Assembly: GCF_000463015.1 (NCBI RefSeq)
Contig: NC_022247.1
Span: 3,038,001-3,102,000, forward strand
Direction: 5' to 3'
DNA length: 64,000 nucleotides
Source: Variovorax paradoxus B4
GTDB taxonomy: Bacteria > Pseudomonadota > Gammaproteobacteria > Burkholderiales > Burkholderiaceae_C
The translations under genes were made by a program, and so were the position numbers. The notes under the pieces were generated by a model. The model searched no databases. It was not told the origin of the DNA and saw only the letters and a program-made list of their open reading frames with translations. Position 1 is the stretch's first letter. Every line of letters begins with the position of its first letter. Positions 1 through 8,461 of this stretch are shown piece by piece.

Positions 1-641
1 GCGTCGAGATCGCTGCCCGCCGCGCGCGTGGTGGCGATCATGAGCGCGCGCGGCGCGGTGCGCGACATCCAGACGCCGTTTTCGCTGCGCGGCGCACTGG
101 CCGGCGTCAGTTCCACCGCAATGCGCTGGGTCTCGCCGGTCGGATCGCGATCGAGCAATGGCTTGATCACGTTGCCTGCCGGCGTGCCGAGCATCGACAA
201 CGTTTCGTAGATCGCGTCGCGCAGGCCATCGGCGGTGAACTGCTCGGGCCTCACGCCCGGCGAGAGCTGGTAGCGGTGCGCGAAGACCCAGGTACCGGCC
301 TCGCTCCAGTCGCCCGTGTCGCCGTTCTGGATCAGGTCGAACAGCCGGCTCTCGCGCATGGCCTTGGCCACCGCGCGGGACACGGCAGCGCGCTGCTCGG
401 CGCTGGCACCGCCCTCGATACCGAGCATCAGCGTGCGCGACGCCACGCCGCTTTGCAGCTGCTCGATGAGCACCTGCTGTCGCACGTCGGGGCTCTTGGG
501 CAGGAAAGCGGAAAGGTCTGCGCTGAACTGCGTGCGCGCAATCTGCAGCGCACCGCCGAGCAGCACCAGCGCCCAGACCAGCAGCACCAGCGCCCGGCGC
601 TGCCAGCTCGGCGGCCCTCCCCCGGTCTCGCGTGCAATCAC
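1..641 (-). CDS. MMPL/RND-family exporter, N-terminal part (cut by window edge)
   Basis: The frame is open from a GTG at 641 to the window edge, giving about 213 residues. One hydrophobic segment (about residues 17-33) is followed by a hydrophilic, presumably periplasmic region containing FSADLSAFLPKSPDVRQQ, which is typical of the first loop of MMPL exporters from pigment and lipid clusters. The GTG overlaps the stop of the LolA-like gene (GTGA), implying translational coupling. By context it would export or place an aryl-polyene-type lipid at the outer membrane. The remaining membrane segments lie outside the window. Confidence 0.82.
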   Translation of the reverse strand, partial: MIARETGGGPPSWQRRALVLLVWALVLLGGALQIARTQFSADLSAFLPKSPDVRQQVLIEQLQSGVASRTLMLGIEGGASAEQRAAVSRAVAKAMRESRLFDLIQNGDTGDWSEAGTWVFAHRYQLSPGVRPEQFTADGLRDAIYETLSMLGTPAGNVIKPLLDRDPTGETQRIAVELTPASAPRSENGVWMSRTAPRALMIATTRAAGSDLD

Positions 642-1276
642 GGCGTGGTGCGCCCGGCAGCGCCCGCAGGCGCGGTGGGTGCGGCGCCCGGGCGCTCGGG
701 CGTGATGTTCATCACCGAGCGGTCGCCGCCGACGAACTCCATTTCGAGGCCCAGCACTTCGTTTGCGCGGCCGCTGATGCGGATGCTGCGCACCTGGGCC
801 GCTAGCCGGCTGTCGGCCGGCAGGAGGTCGAGCGTCCAGTTGCCGGCCGAGCCGCCCACCGTGCTGCGGAAATAGCGCTGCAGGGTGGCGCCGTCGCCGC
901 TCAGCGTGCCGCGCATGGCTTCGACCAGGCCGAGCAGCTCGGGCATGCTGTCGAGCGTCAGGGTGCGGTTGCGGCCGCCGCGCGAAAGCGTCAGCGTGTT
1001 GCCTTCGACCGCCATGGTCTCGACGCGCGGCGAGAGCGTGCGCCGCACCAGCTTGTCGGGGGCATCGAAGCTCAGCGTGCCGCGGGCATCGAGCGGGCCT
1101 TCGAGGCCGTGCACGAAGCGCTGTTCGGTGAAGCGGGCCTCGCCGCTCTTCTGCTTCGAAAGCAGCCCCATCAGCTCGGGCAGGTCGAAAGCCCACGCCG
1201 GCGCGGCGCAGCAGGCCAGTGCCAGCAGCAGGCTCCTGCAAAGCCAGTCAAACCGAATCTTCGAGCCAGAAATCAT
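638..1276 (-). CDS. LolA-like outer-membrane lipoprotein/lipid carrier
   Basis: A 212-residue protein with a cleavable signal peptide (LLLALACCAAPAWA, about residues 15-29) and a LolA-fold region. The stretch SGEARFTEQRFVHGLEGPLDA is the family's usual first beta-strand pattern. The ATG at 1276 lies inside the 3' end of the acyltransferase gene (29-bp overlap), and the stop overlaps the exporter start. LolA-like carriers in aryl-polyene and xanthomonadin clusters are thought to move the lipidated product across the periplasm. It is distinct from housekeeping LolA by context. Confidence 0.85.
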   Translation of the reverse strand: MISGSKIRFDWLCRSLLLALACCAAPAWAFDLPELMGLLSKQKSGEARFTEQRFVHGLEGPLDARGTLSFDAPDKLVRRTLSPRVETMAVEGNTLTLSRGGRNRTLTLDSMPELLGLVEAMRGTLSGDGATLQRYFRSTVGGSAGNWTLDLLPADSRLAAQVRSIRISGRANEVLGLEMEFVGGDRSVMNITPERPGAAPTAPAGAAGRTTP

Positions 1277-2246
1277 GAAAGTTGAACCAGTTGTAGGGAT
1301 AGGCGCGGCACAGTGCATCGAGGCGCACCACATAGGCTTCGACCGCCGCGCGGATGCGGCGTTCCCGCTCGGCGGGGTCGGACGCCCGCTCGCTGAAGTC
1401 GGCCAGCAGGTCGAACCGGACATCGTAGCGCGCGCCGCCGCCGTAGAGGCCGGCCATGAAGAACACCTTGCGCCGCAGCAGCGCCGCCAGGCGGAACGGG
1501 CCGTCGTTGAAACTTGCCGGATGGCCCAGGAATGGCAGCACGATGTTGTTGCCGCGCTGCTGCGCCGGCTGGTCCTCGCTGCCCGGCAGGGTGCGGTCGA
1601 CGAGCATGCCTCCGAGGCCGCCGCCATCGAGCCAGTCGCGCAACGCCAGCATCGAATGCGGGCGGCCCAGCGCGATCACGTGGGGCCGCAGCCCGGGCAG
1701 GCTGATGGCGTTGAGAATGGCCGTGATGCGCTGCGCGTTGTCGGGGTACATCAGCATTGCAAGCCGCAGGTCGTGCTTGTGCTGGCTGTTGTGCTTGCAG
1801 GCGCCCATCGCCTCGAAGCTGCCGACGTGCGCGCCGAGCAGGAAGGCGCCGCGCCCTTTCAGTGCCTCGGCTTCCAGCGCCTGGTTGCCCTCGACCTTGA
1901 CGTCGAACAGGTCCATGCGACCGCGCAGGAAGTACACACGGTCGAGCACCGTCGAGGCAAAGGCATGCAGCAGGCGGTAGCCATCGATCCAGCCGGCGTG
2001 CGGACCGATGGCCCTGAACAGGTAGCGCTTGATGTGGCGGCGCGGCGCGGGTGCGAACAGCAGGAAGTACAGGCTGATCGGCGGCAGCAGCAGGCGCGTG
2101 ACACGGCGACCGCACACGAGCGCCATCAGGCAGATGAAGCGCAGCGCCAGCATGTTGCTGCGCTCGGGCGTGTGTGCCCAGTCGCCGCGCTGGCCTGCCT
2201 GCGCCGCATCTTTCACGGCGCGCGTCTCGGCGTCGGTGTGATTCAT
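1248..2246 (-). CDS. LpxL/HtrB-like lysophospholipid acyltransferase of pigment cluster
   Basis: About 332 residues with a membrane-proximal hydrophobic N-terminal segment. The LLGAHVGSFEAMGA stretch carries the H-x(4)-E/D-type acyltransferase motif, and the GMLVDRTLPG and VFFMAGLYGGG motifs are typical of LpxL-like enzymes. Such acyltransferases in aryl-polyene clusters probably attach the polyene chain to a lipid or glycolipid acceptor at the inner membrane. The ATG at 2246 overlaps the preceding stop (TGATG). An in-frame GTG at 2249 is an equally possible start. Confidence 0.85.
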   Translation of the reverse strand: MNHTDAETRAVKDAAQAGQRGDWAHTPERSNMLALRFICLMALVCGRRVTRLLLPPISLYFLLFAPAPRRHIKRYLFRAIGPHAGWIDGYRLLHAFASTVLDRVYFLRGRMDLFDVKVEGNQALEAEALKGRGAFLLGAHVGSFEAMGACKHNSQHKHDLRLAMLMYPDNAQRITAILNAISLPGLRPHVIALGRPHSMLALRDWLDGGGLGGMLVDRTLPGSEDQPAQQRGNNIVLPFLGHPASFNDGPFRLAALLRRKVFFMAGLYGGGARYDVRFDLLADFSERASDPAERERRIRAAVEAYVVRLDALCRAYPYNWFNFHDFWLEDSV

Positions 2247-3955
2247 CACGCAGACTCTTGCACGGCGGCCCAGCGGCCGGTGACAGCCAGCACGCCGTCG
2301 CAGCGCACGTCGAAGCGCACGCCGCGCGCGGCGCCGGGCTCGGGTTGCAGTTCGATGGAGAGCATGCTGCCCGGCCGCACGGGCGCCAGGAACTTGGCGG
2401 CCGCGAGCGTGGGATGAGTGCCGAGCCGGGCGACCAGCGCCGGCACGCGCTGCACGGCTTCCATGACCTCGGCCAGCACCAGGGCACCGGGCAGCAGCGG
2501 CTGACCGGGGAAATGGCCCGCGAACGCCGGATGATCGGCAGGCACTGCATGGGCCAGCTGCACCGGCGTGTCGTCTTCCGCCAGCTGCGCGAGCGCGAAT
2601 TCGCGCAGCGCCCGCACCGTGAGCTTGCCGGTGCCTTCGCGCGGAAAGGCCTTCACCTGCACCACGCGGCGCGGCACGAACACGGGCTCCAGCCGCTGCC
2701 GCAGTGCGGCGACGATCTCGCCGGCCGAGAGCGTGGGCGCCACGACGAAGGCCACGGGGCGAACCACGCCATCGGCCACTTCGTCGGGCAGCCAGAACGC
2801 GCCGTCCTCGACGCCCGGGATGCTGTTCAGGTGATAGTTCAGATGCGCGAGCGAGCTGCGTCGGCCCGCGACGTGGATCAGGTCATTGGCGCGGCCGAAC
2901 AGCCGGAAGCGGCGCGCATCGAGCAGTTCGAGCACGTCGGCCATGGGCGTGGGCTCGGGCAGGAAGTCGCCGCTGAAGATGAAGCGCTCGGGACCGTCGC
3001 CCTCGCCCGGTTCGGCGTGCACGCGGATGTTGCCGAAGTTCTCCCAGACCTCGCTCTGCGTGGTGCGGCGGGTGGCGACCTGGCCGGATTCGGTGCTGCC
3101 GTAGATTTCGATCAGCACGCCGCCGAGCGCCTGTTCGGCCTGGGCCGCCAGTTGCGGCGACAGCGGCGCGGTGGCGGAGAGAATCAGGTCGACCGGCGAC
3201 AGCTCGATGCCCGAGAGCAGCAGCGTCTTCAGGTGGAAAGGCGTGGTGACCAGCGCGCGCGGACGCGGCACCGAGGCCAGCGTCTTGGCCACGTCGGCCG
3301 GAAAGAACGGCCGTCCGCTGTCGAACGCGGCGCCGCCGAGCATGGCCAGCAGCACCGACGATTCCAGCCCGTAGCTGTGCTGCACCGGCACCGTCGCAAC
3401 CAGCGTCATGCCGGCGAGCGATGGCAGCCCGAGCAGGCTGGAAAGCCGCTCCACCGCCACCGCGACGTCGCCAACCAGCGTGTCCCATCGCTTGGCATGC
3501 GGCTGCGGCGCGCCGGTGGAGCCGGAAGTCAGCAGGCTCACCGCGTGCATGCCGCCGTCGATGGCCGGAACCTCGAGGCCGGCGCCGCCTTCGGGGCTGG
3601 AGCAGTCTTCGACCAGCACGCGCGGCATGCCCGGCGTGGCAAGCCCGGCGTCATCGGTCAGTGCGAAAAGCTTCGATCCACCGGATTCGAGCAGGCGCGC
3701 GAGCGTGTCGGGCCGCGCATCGGGCGGCAGCAGGCTCGCGTGGCCGCGCACCAGCGCAGCCGCCAGGCTGACGGCAAAGGCGTAGCGGTCGACGCAAAGA
3801 TTGACGGCATTCCCCTCGACCGGCAGCATTGGCGCGAGGCGGGCCACGTCGGCCAGGAACTGGCGCGTGCTCACCGGCACGCCGGCGCGCCAGGCCAGGG
3901 GCGCATCGAGGTCCCGGTTCGCGATCAGCGGCAGCAGGCGGGTATCGGCGCTCAT
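2246..3955 (-). CDS. Acyl-ACP synthetase (AMP-binding) fused to hot-dog dehydratase domain
   Basis: 569 residues. Roughly residues 1-430 form an ANL adenylating domain, with the P-loop-like SLLTSGSTGAPQPHAKRW, the EIYGSTESG motif, and a C-terminal lysine region (FPREGTGKLTVRAL). The last ~115 residues (PADHPAFAGHFPGQPLLPG onward) match a FabZ/FabA-like 3-hydroxyacyl-ACP dehydratase hot-dog domain. In aryl-polyene clusters the synthetase primes the ACP and the dehydratase makes the double bonds; here both sit on one chain. The ATG is preceded by GGAGG at the correct distance. Confidence 0.87.
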   Translation of the reverse strand: MSADTRLLPLIANRDLDAPLAWRAGVPVSTRQFLADVARLAPMLPVEGNAVNLCVDRYAFAVSLAAALVRGHASLLPPDARPDTLARLLESGGSKLFALTDDAGLATPGMPRVLVEDCSSPEGGAGLEVPAIDGGMHAVSLLTSGSTGAPQPHAKRWDTLVGDVAVAVERLSSLLGLPSLAGMTLVATVPVQHSYGLESSVLLAMLGGAAFDSGRPFFPADVAKTLASVPRPRALVTTPFHLKTLLLSGIELSPVDLILSATAPLSPQLAAQAEQALGGVLIEIYGSTESGQVATRRTTQSEVWENFGNIRVHAEPGEGDGPERFIFSGDFLPEPTPMADVLELLDARRFRLFGRANDLIHVAGRRSSLAHLNYHLNSIPGVEDGAFWLPDEVADGVVRPVAFVVAPTLSAGEIVAALRQRLEPVFVPRRVVQVKAFPREGTGKLTVRALREFALAQLAEDDTPVQLAHAVPADHPAFAGHFPGQPLLPGALVLAEVMEAVQRVPALVARLGTHPTLAAAKFLAPVRPGSMLSIELQPEPGAARGVRFDVRCDGVLAVTGRWAAVQESA

Positions 3956-4020
3956 TGAGTAACCTCCGTGCTTCGCACTGCGGTGCGAGCCCCCTTCGGA
4001 ACGGCCGGGCGGGCGCTCAT
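3952..4020 (-). CDS. Short upstream ORF coupled to the synthetase gene (22 codons, tentative)
   Basis: An ATG at 4020 opens a 22-residue ORF (MSARPAVPKGARTAVRSTEV followed by T, Q). Its TGA overlaps the ATG of the synthetase gene (ATGA). It fills most of the 81-bp gap after the COG4648 gene and includes a short hairpin, TCGCAC/GTGCGA, at 3973-3988. A related element with the same coupling precedes the MFS gene at 43230. Whether the peptide matters or only the RNA or translation coupling does is unknown. Confidence 0.35.
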   Translation of the reverse strand: MSARPAVPKGARTAVRSTEVTQ

Positions 4021-4036
4021 GCGGTTGTCCCCTGCT

Positions 4037-4681
4037 TCAACGGCCGCCGCTGCTGTGGTCGACGGGCGATGCGCCCTGGAAGGCGCGCACCGCATCGATG
4101 AGACGCGTGCGCTCGAACTCGGGATGCAGCCGGTAGCGCACCAGGTGCTCGCCCACGAAAAGAAGAGTGACCGACAGCGGCGTCAGCACGTTCGCCAGCA
4201 ACGACCAGGCTGAAAAAGGCAGGGTCAGGTACACCACGATGGACGACACCACCACCAGCGCGAAGTACACGGTCCAGATGCGCGTGAGCTGCGTGGTGTA
4301 GGCCAGCATGTGGCCCTTGAGCGGGTGCACGCGCTGCGCGAATTGCGTGATCAGCGGCAGGCCGGGGCCGCGCAGCGAAGCGCCGAACCAGCCGCACAAG
4401 AGGCCGTTGATGGCGACGTGCTGGAAGACGTAGAGCCGGTTGGTGTCGCCCGCCTCACCCAGGAACACGAGCGCGAAGCCCCCGATGCCCAGCAGCAGGG
4501 CTGCGGCGAAACCCCAGCGGCCGAACTTGCTGGCGGCAAAGCCCATGGCGGCCAGCCAGAGCGGGCCGAGCAGGACCGCCACGGCCCACGGCTCGGTGGG
4601 GTGGAACAGCATCATCCAGTGAGAGAGGCCGGCATAGGCCACTCCCACCAGCAGCAGGAGCGCCAGTCGCCATCGAGACAT
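4037..4681 (-). CDS. COG4648-type membrane protein of aryl-polyene cluster
   Basis: 214 residues with five or six hydrophobic segments, for example LALLLLVGVAYAGL near the N-terminus and YFALVVVSSIVVYLTL later. The motif RVHPLKGHMLAYTTQLTRIWT is the recognisable family core. Members are often mislabelled ketosynthase but are integral membrane proteins that accompany aryl-polyene or pigment synthases. The gene starts 3 bp after the ACP stop. Biochemical role unknown; a place in the membrane-bound synthase complex is an inference. Confidence 0.8.
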   Translation of the reverse strand: MSRWRLALLLLVGVAYAGLSHWMMLFHPTEPWAVAVLLGPLWLAAMGFAASKFGRWGFAAALLLGIGGFALVFLGEAGDTNRLYVFQHVAINGLLCGWFGASLRGPGLPLITQFAQRVHPLKGHMLAYTTQLTRIWTVYFALVVVSSIVVYLTLPFSAWSLLANVLTPLSVTLLFVGEHLVRYRLHPEFERTRLIDAVRAFQGASPVDHSSGGR

Positions 4682-4684
4682 GGA

Positions 4685-4996
4685 TCAGGAAGCGCTGCGA
4701 TGCTGGGCGACGTGGGTCGCGAGCGTGCGCAGCGACTGGAAGATCTGTTGGTTGCGCTCGTCGTCCGAGCGCAACTGGAAGCCGTAGCGCCGGGACACCT
4801 CGAGCGCGACCTCGAGGATGTCGATCGAATCGAGGCCCAGGCCTTCGCCGTACAGCGGATCGGTGGGCACGATGTCTTCGGGGGCGACTTCGAGATTGAG
4901 CGCGTTCACCAGCAAGACGGCCAACTCTTTTTCAATCGGCGACTGTTCAGGTGAATCGCCGGCGGCGGGAATGGGGGGCTGAGCAGTCGATGACAA
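4685..4996 (-). CDS. Acyl carrier protein (phosphopantetheine-binding)
   Basis: 103 residues with a disordered, Pro/Ser-rich first 20 residues and then an ACP domain. The attachment serine is Ser57 in the LGLDSIDILE motif. It should carry the growing polyene chain. The start is a TTG at 4996 preceded by a strong AGGAGG about 6 bp upstream. It is the first gene of the leftward pigment operon visible here. Confidence 0.88.
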   Translation of the reverse strand: MSSTAQPPIPAAGDSPEQSPIEKELAVLLVNALNLEVAPEDIVPTDPLYGEGLGLDSIDILEVALEVSRRYGFQLRSDDERNQQIFQSLRTLATHVAQHRSAS

Positions 4997-5041
4997 AAAA
5001 ACCTCCTGAAACTTTTTCCGTAACTACCTCGGGGGCCGTGG

Positions 5042-5070
5042 ATTATAGGAGGGAGGCTTGATTAGACTGC
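5042..5070 (-). promoter_or_regulatory. Candidate sigma-70 promoter for the pigment operon
   Basis: On the minus strand a perfect TATAAT lies at 5042-5047, with a weak -35 (GCAGTC) 17 bp upstream. It would give a leader of about 40 nt before the TTG of the ACP gene. The -35 match is poor, so this is a prediction only. Confidence 0.4.
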
Positions 5071-5097
5071 CTGCTTCGATACGACCCGGAGCCCTTC

Positions 5098-6609
5098 ATG
5101 GCCGACCCTCTCTTGATCGCGCGCCACGACACCATCGAGTGCACCCTGCTTCCCGGCCTGGCCAACCGCCACGGCCTGATCACCGGCGCCACCGGCACCG
5201 GCAAAACAGTCACCCTGCAGACCATCGCCGAGAAGCTCTCGAGCATCGGCGTTCCGGTATTCATGGCCGACGTCAAGGGCGACCTGACCGGCATGAGCCA
5301 GAAAGGCACGATCGGCGAAAAAATGGCGGCCACGCTGAAGGAACGGGGCATCGAGCTGCCCGAATCGGCCGCCTGCCCCGTCACCTTGTGGGATGTGTTC
5401 GGCGAACAGGGCCATCCGGTGCGCGCCACCGTCTCCGACATGGGCCCCCTGCTGCTGGGCCGCATGCTCGACGTGAACGAAACGCAGGCCGGCGTGCTGA
5501 ACCTGGTGTTCAAGATCGCCGACGACAACGGCCTGCTGCTGCTCGACCTGAAGGATCTGCGCGCCATGCTGCAGTACGTGGGCGAGAACGCGAGCCAGTT
5601 CACCACCGAGTACGGCAACATCAGCGCTGCCAGCGTGGGCGCCATCCAGCGCGGCCTGCTGCAGATCGAAACCCAGGGCGGCGAGAAGTTCTTCGGCGAG
5701 CCGATGCTCAACATCGCCGACTTCATGCAGACGGTGGGCGGCAAGGGCGTGGTCAACATCCTGGCGGCCGACAAGCTCATGAACTCGCCGCGGCTCTACG
5801 CCACCTTCCTGCTGTGGATGCTGTCGGAACTGTTCGAGCAGCTGCCCGAAATCGGCGACCCCGACCAGCCCAAGCTGGCCTTCTTCTTCGATGAGGCCCA
5901 CCTGCTCTTCAACGAGGCGCCCAAGGCGCTGGTGGAGCGCATCGAGCTCGTGGTGCGGCTGGTGCGCTCCAAGGGCGTGGGTGTGTATTTCGTGACGCAG
6001 AACCCCCTCGACATCCCGGATTCGGTGCTCGCCCAGCTGGGCAACCGCGTCCAGCACGCACTGCGCGCCTTCACCCCGCGCGACCAGAAGGCCGTCAAGG
6101 CCACGGCCACCACCATGCGCCAGAAGCCGGGACTGGACATCGAAACCGCCATCACCGAACTCGCGGTGGGCGAGGCACTGGTGAGTTTTCTCGATGCCAA
6201 GGGGCGCCCGAGCGTGACCGAGCGCGTGTTCGTGGTGCCGCCCGGCAGCCAGATCGGCCCCGTCACGCCCGCGCAGCGCCAGGCAGTAGTTGCCAATTCG
6301 CTCGTCGCCGGCGTGTACGAGAAGACCGTGGACCGCGAATCGGCCTACGAAAAGCTCAAGGGCCGGGCCGAAACCGCGCCCGATGCGCCACCGGCCAAGA
6401 CGCCGGGCGGCAAGGGTGCGGCCGAAACGGCCGAAGGCAGCAGCATGCTGAACGACCTGCTCTTCGGCAGCACGGGCCCGCGCGGCGGCAAGCGCGACGG
6501 CCTGGTGCAGACCATGGCCAAGTCGGCGGTACGGACCATGGGCACCTCGGTCGGCAAGGAAATCCTGCGCGGCGTGCTGGGCGGCATCTTCGGCGCCAAG
6601 AAGCGCTGA
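5098..6609 (+). CDS. HerA-like helicase C-terminal / DUF853 (YjgR-type) ATPase
   Basis: 503 residues. The Walker A motif GATGTGKT is at residues 30-37; a Walker B-type strand ending in [12 protein letters not shown] lies in the middle, and a conserved [21 protein letters not shown] segment follows. This is the DUF853 family of HerA/FtsK-like P-loop ATPases (E. coli YjgR). Its function is not settled; DNA or membrane translocation has been proposed. The Gly/Lys-rich C-terminus follows a low-complexity linker. GGAG precedes the ATG. It is transcribed divergently from the pigment operon. Confidence 0.9.
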   Translation: MADPLLIARHDTIECTLLPGLANRHGLITGATGTGKTVTLQTIAEKLSSIGVPVFMADVKGDLTGMSQKGTIGEKMAATLKERGIELPESAACPVTLWDVFGEQGHPVRATVSDMGPLLLGRMLDVNETQAGVLNLVFKIADDNGLLLLDLKDLRAMLQYVGENASQFTTEYGNISAASVGAIQRGLLQIETQGGEKFFGEPMLNIADFMQTVGGKGVVNILAADKLMNSPRLYATFLLWMLSELFEQLPEIGDPDQPKLAFFFDEAHLLFNEAPKALVERIELVVRLVRSKGVGVYFVTQNPLDIPDSVLAQLGNRVQHALRAFTPRDQKAVKATATTMRQKPGLDIETAITELAVGEALVSFLDAKGRPSVTERVFVVPPGSQIGPVTPAQRQAVVANSLVAGVYEKTVDRESAYEKLKGRAETAPDAPPAKTPGGKGAAETAEGSSMLNDLLFGSTGPRGGKRDGLVQTMAKSAVRTMGTSVGKEILRGVLGGIFGAKKR

Positions 6610-6627
6610 GCCAGGCCCCGGGGCCGT

Positions 6628-7269
6628 TCACCAGCGCAGCAGGCGCGGCCCGAGCACGGCGCCCACCAGCACCGGCAGCGCAATGCCGCTCACGTACCAG
6701 ACTGCCAGGAAGGGTGCCGTCAACTCCATGCAATGCAGCGCGTAGACGGCCGCGCCCACCCCGCCGGCCAGCCCACCGGCGGCCGCACCGGCCAGCGCAG
6801 GCCGCGTGGGCGCCAGCCCCTTCAAGGCCAGCAGCGCCGCCGCAAAGACCGGCAGCGCCATGAGCCCGATGCTGAGCGCGCAAACGCGCCACGACTCGCC
6901 CATGAGCAATGGCATGCGCTCTTCGGCCGGCGCATTGAACCAGGCCAGGGCGGCCATCACCCACACGGCAAGCACCGGCACCGCGATGCCGATCCAGGCG
7001 CGCCGCACCGGCACGCCCGGCCGCGCCAGGCGCTGCACCATCACGAAGGCGGCCGCCGCAATGCACAGCGGAAACAGCACCTTGACCCAGAACATCGGCC
7101 AGAACATGGCCTGCACCAGGTCGCGGCGCAATCCGTATTCGGTGAACAGGATCGCGAATGACAGGGGCAGCCCCGCGAACAGCGCAAGGGCCAGGCGGCG
7201 CCCTGCGGCGCGGCGCGGCGCGGCCGTGGCGCCGGTCGCCAGCATGGCCACGAGATCGTCGGTTTTCAT
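6628..7269 (-). CDS. NrsF family (DUF1109) membrane anti-sigma partner
   Basis: 213 residues, mostly six hydrophobic segments, with the family N-terminus [14 protein letters not shown]. NrsF proteins bind and hold ECF sigma factors of the SigF type at the membrane until a stress signal releases them. The ATG overlaps the stop of the sigma gene by four bases, so the two are co-translated. The N-terminal cytoplasmic segment is the likely sigma-binding part. Confidence 0.87.
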   Translation of the reverse strand: MKTDDLVAMLATGATAAPRRAAGRRLALALFAGLPLSFAILFTEYGLRRDLVQAMFWPMFWVKVLFPLCIAAAAFVMVQRLARPGVPVRRAWIGIAVPVLAVWVMAALAWFNAPAEERMPLLMGESWRVCALSIGLMALPVFAAALLALKGLAPTRPALAGAAAGGLAGGVGAAVYALHCMELTAPFLAVWYVSGIALPVLVGAVLGPRLLRW

Positions 7270-7814
7270 GGCGCCTTGCTCCTGAGCCTGGCGGCGAGCG
7301 CCTTGAGTCCGCGGTGGATGCCCACCTTCACGGCCGATTCGGACATGCCGGTCAGGCTTGCCGTCTCGGCCACCGAGAGGCCTTCGAGCTTCACGTGCAC
7401 GATCGGCAGGCGCTGGCGTTCCGGCAGGGTCTGCAGCAGGCCCCCCAGGTCGCGCCGGGCATCGCTGGCGTCGATGGCCGATTCGGCGAACACCGCCAGA
7501 TCGTCGTCCAGCGGGTCATGCAGCGCTTCGCGCGCGGACTTGGCGCGCAGCAGGTCGATCATCTTGTAGCGCGCAATCGCATGCACCCAGGCCGTCAGCG
7601 GCTGGTCGCTCTGGTAGGTGTGGCGCTGGTTGTGCATGGCAAGCAGGCATTCCTGGACAAGGTCTTCCACTTCATCGGGCCAGCCGAACAGGCGCTTGCC
7701 CAGAAAGGCGCGCAAATGCGCGCTGAGTTTTTGCAGAAATTCGCGATAAGCCGCCGCGTCGCCGTCGAGGCCGCGCAGGAACAGGCTGCGCAGCGCTGCT
7801 TCGGCGTCACTCAT
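7266..7814 (-). CDS. ECF sigma factor, SigF-like
   Basis: 182 residues from the ATG at 7814. Region 2 contains [21 protein letters not shown] and the [15 protein letters not shown] helix; region 4 contains [19 protein letters not shown] and a helix-turn-helix. Upstream in-frame ATGs exist at 7832 and 7847. The second lies inside the predicted sigma-dependent promoter, so 7814 (or a leaderless 7832) fits better. The paired NrsF gene suggests a membrane-sensed, possibly oxidative or metal, stress response. Confidence 0.9.
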   Translation of the reverse strand: MSDAEAALRSLFLRGLDGDAAAYREFLQKLSAHLRAFLGKRLFGWPDEVEDLVQECLLAMHNQRHTYQSDQPLTAWVHAIARYKMIDLLRAKSAREALHDPLDDDLAVFAESAIDASDARRDLGGLLQTLPERQRLPIVHVKLEGLSVAETASLTGMSESAVKVGIHRGLKALAARLRSKAP

Positions 7815-7837
7815 TCGCGTTCTGCTGTCCATTGTGT

Positions 7838-7863
7838 TTCGTGCCATCGGACCGGCTGGTTAC
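7838..7863 (-). promoter_or_regulatory. ECF (SigF-type) autoregulatory promoter
   Basis: On the minus strand GTAACC (7858-7863) is followed after exactly 16 bases by CGAA (7838-7841). This matches the GTAACC-N16-CGAA promoter known for Caulobacter SigF-type ECF factors. It sits just upstream of the sigma gene and predicts a start of transcription near 7831. Confidence 0.65.
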
Positions 7864-7965
7864 AGCCCTTTCGGAAAAAAGATCCCGCCGGATTGTGCCG
7901 TGCCGGGTGGAGACGCCGGATTCGTCCTCGGCTAAGCTCGCCCGACCCCATGGAAGGAGCACCCC

Positions 7966-8022
7966 ATGCAACCTGCCAGTTCATGCCTTTCGCCCCCTGA
8001 AAAGCCCGCGGCCCGGATCTGA
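7966..8022 (+). CDS. Possible 18-residue leader peptide before the DUF6644-like gene
   Basis: An ATG with a good GAAGGAG ribosome-binding site opens an 18-residue ORF (MQPASSCLSPPEKPAARI). It stops 5 bases before the next ATG at 8028, and that ATG has no clear site of its own. The ORF may couple translation to the membrane protein. Nothing else supports the peptide being functional. Confidence 0.3.
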   Translation: MQPASSCLSPPEKPAARI

Positions 8023-8027
8023 CGCCG

Positions 8028-8447
8028 ATGCTGGCCGGGCTGGTTTCGCACCCCTGGGCCTACCCGGCGCTGGAGGTGGTGCACATCGTTGGCATCGCGC
8101 TGCTGTTCGGCGGGCTGCTGGTGTTCGAATTGCGCGTGCTCGGCCTTGGCCGGGAGTTGCCGCAAGGGCAATTGGCCCGCCTGACGCTGCTGCCCGCGCT
8201 CGTCGGCTTCGGGCTGTGCGCCGCCACCGGCCTCACGATGTTTTCCACGCAGCCCGGCGAACTGCTGGCCAATTCCGCCTTTCGCATCAAGCTTTTCCTG
8301 ATCTGCCTGGCGGGCGCCAATGCCGTCTGGTTCCACGTTCGAGGCGGCCTTGCCGCCACCGGCGCGACGGCCAAGGCGCAATGCCTGTTGTCGCTGGGGT
8401 TTTGGCTCGCTGTCATCATCTGCGGGCGTTGGATTGCCTACATCTGA
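8028..8447 (+). CDS. Small membrane protein, DUF6644-like
   Basis: 139 residues with four predicted membrane segments. The opening YPALEVVHIVGIALLFGGLLVFELRVLGLG has the histidine-containing first helix seen in DUF6644-type proteins (the conserved H may bind haem or metal; inference). It is divergent from the ECF sigma/NrsF pair and 14 bp upstream of a DUF6152-like gene. Members of these families are often found together. Function unknown. Confidence 0.72.
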   Translation: MLAGLVSHPWAYPALEVVHIVGIALLFGGLLVFELRVLGLGRELPQGQLARLTLLPALVGFGLCAATGLTMFSTQPGELLANSAFRIKLFLICLAGANAVWFHVRGGLAATGATAKAQCLLSLGFWLAVIICGRWIAYI

Positions 8448-8461
8448 GCAAGGAGACCAAG

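Noticed and set aside
7832..7847. Upstream in-frame start codons for the ECF sigma factor
   Set aside because: The ATG at 7847 lies within the predicted -10/-35 region of its own promoter, so it cannot begin the transcript's coding part. 7832 would be leaderless.
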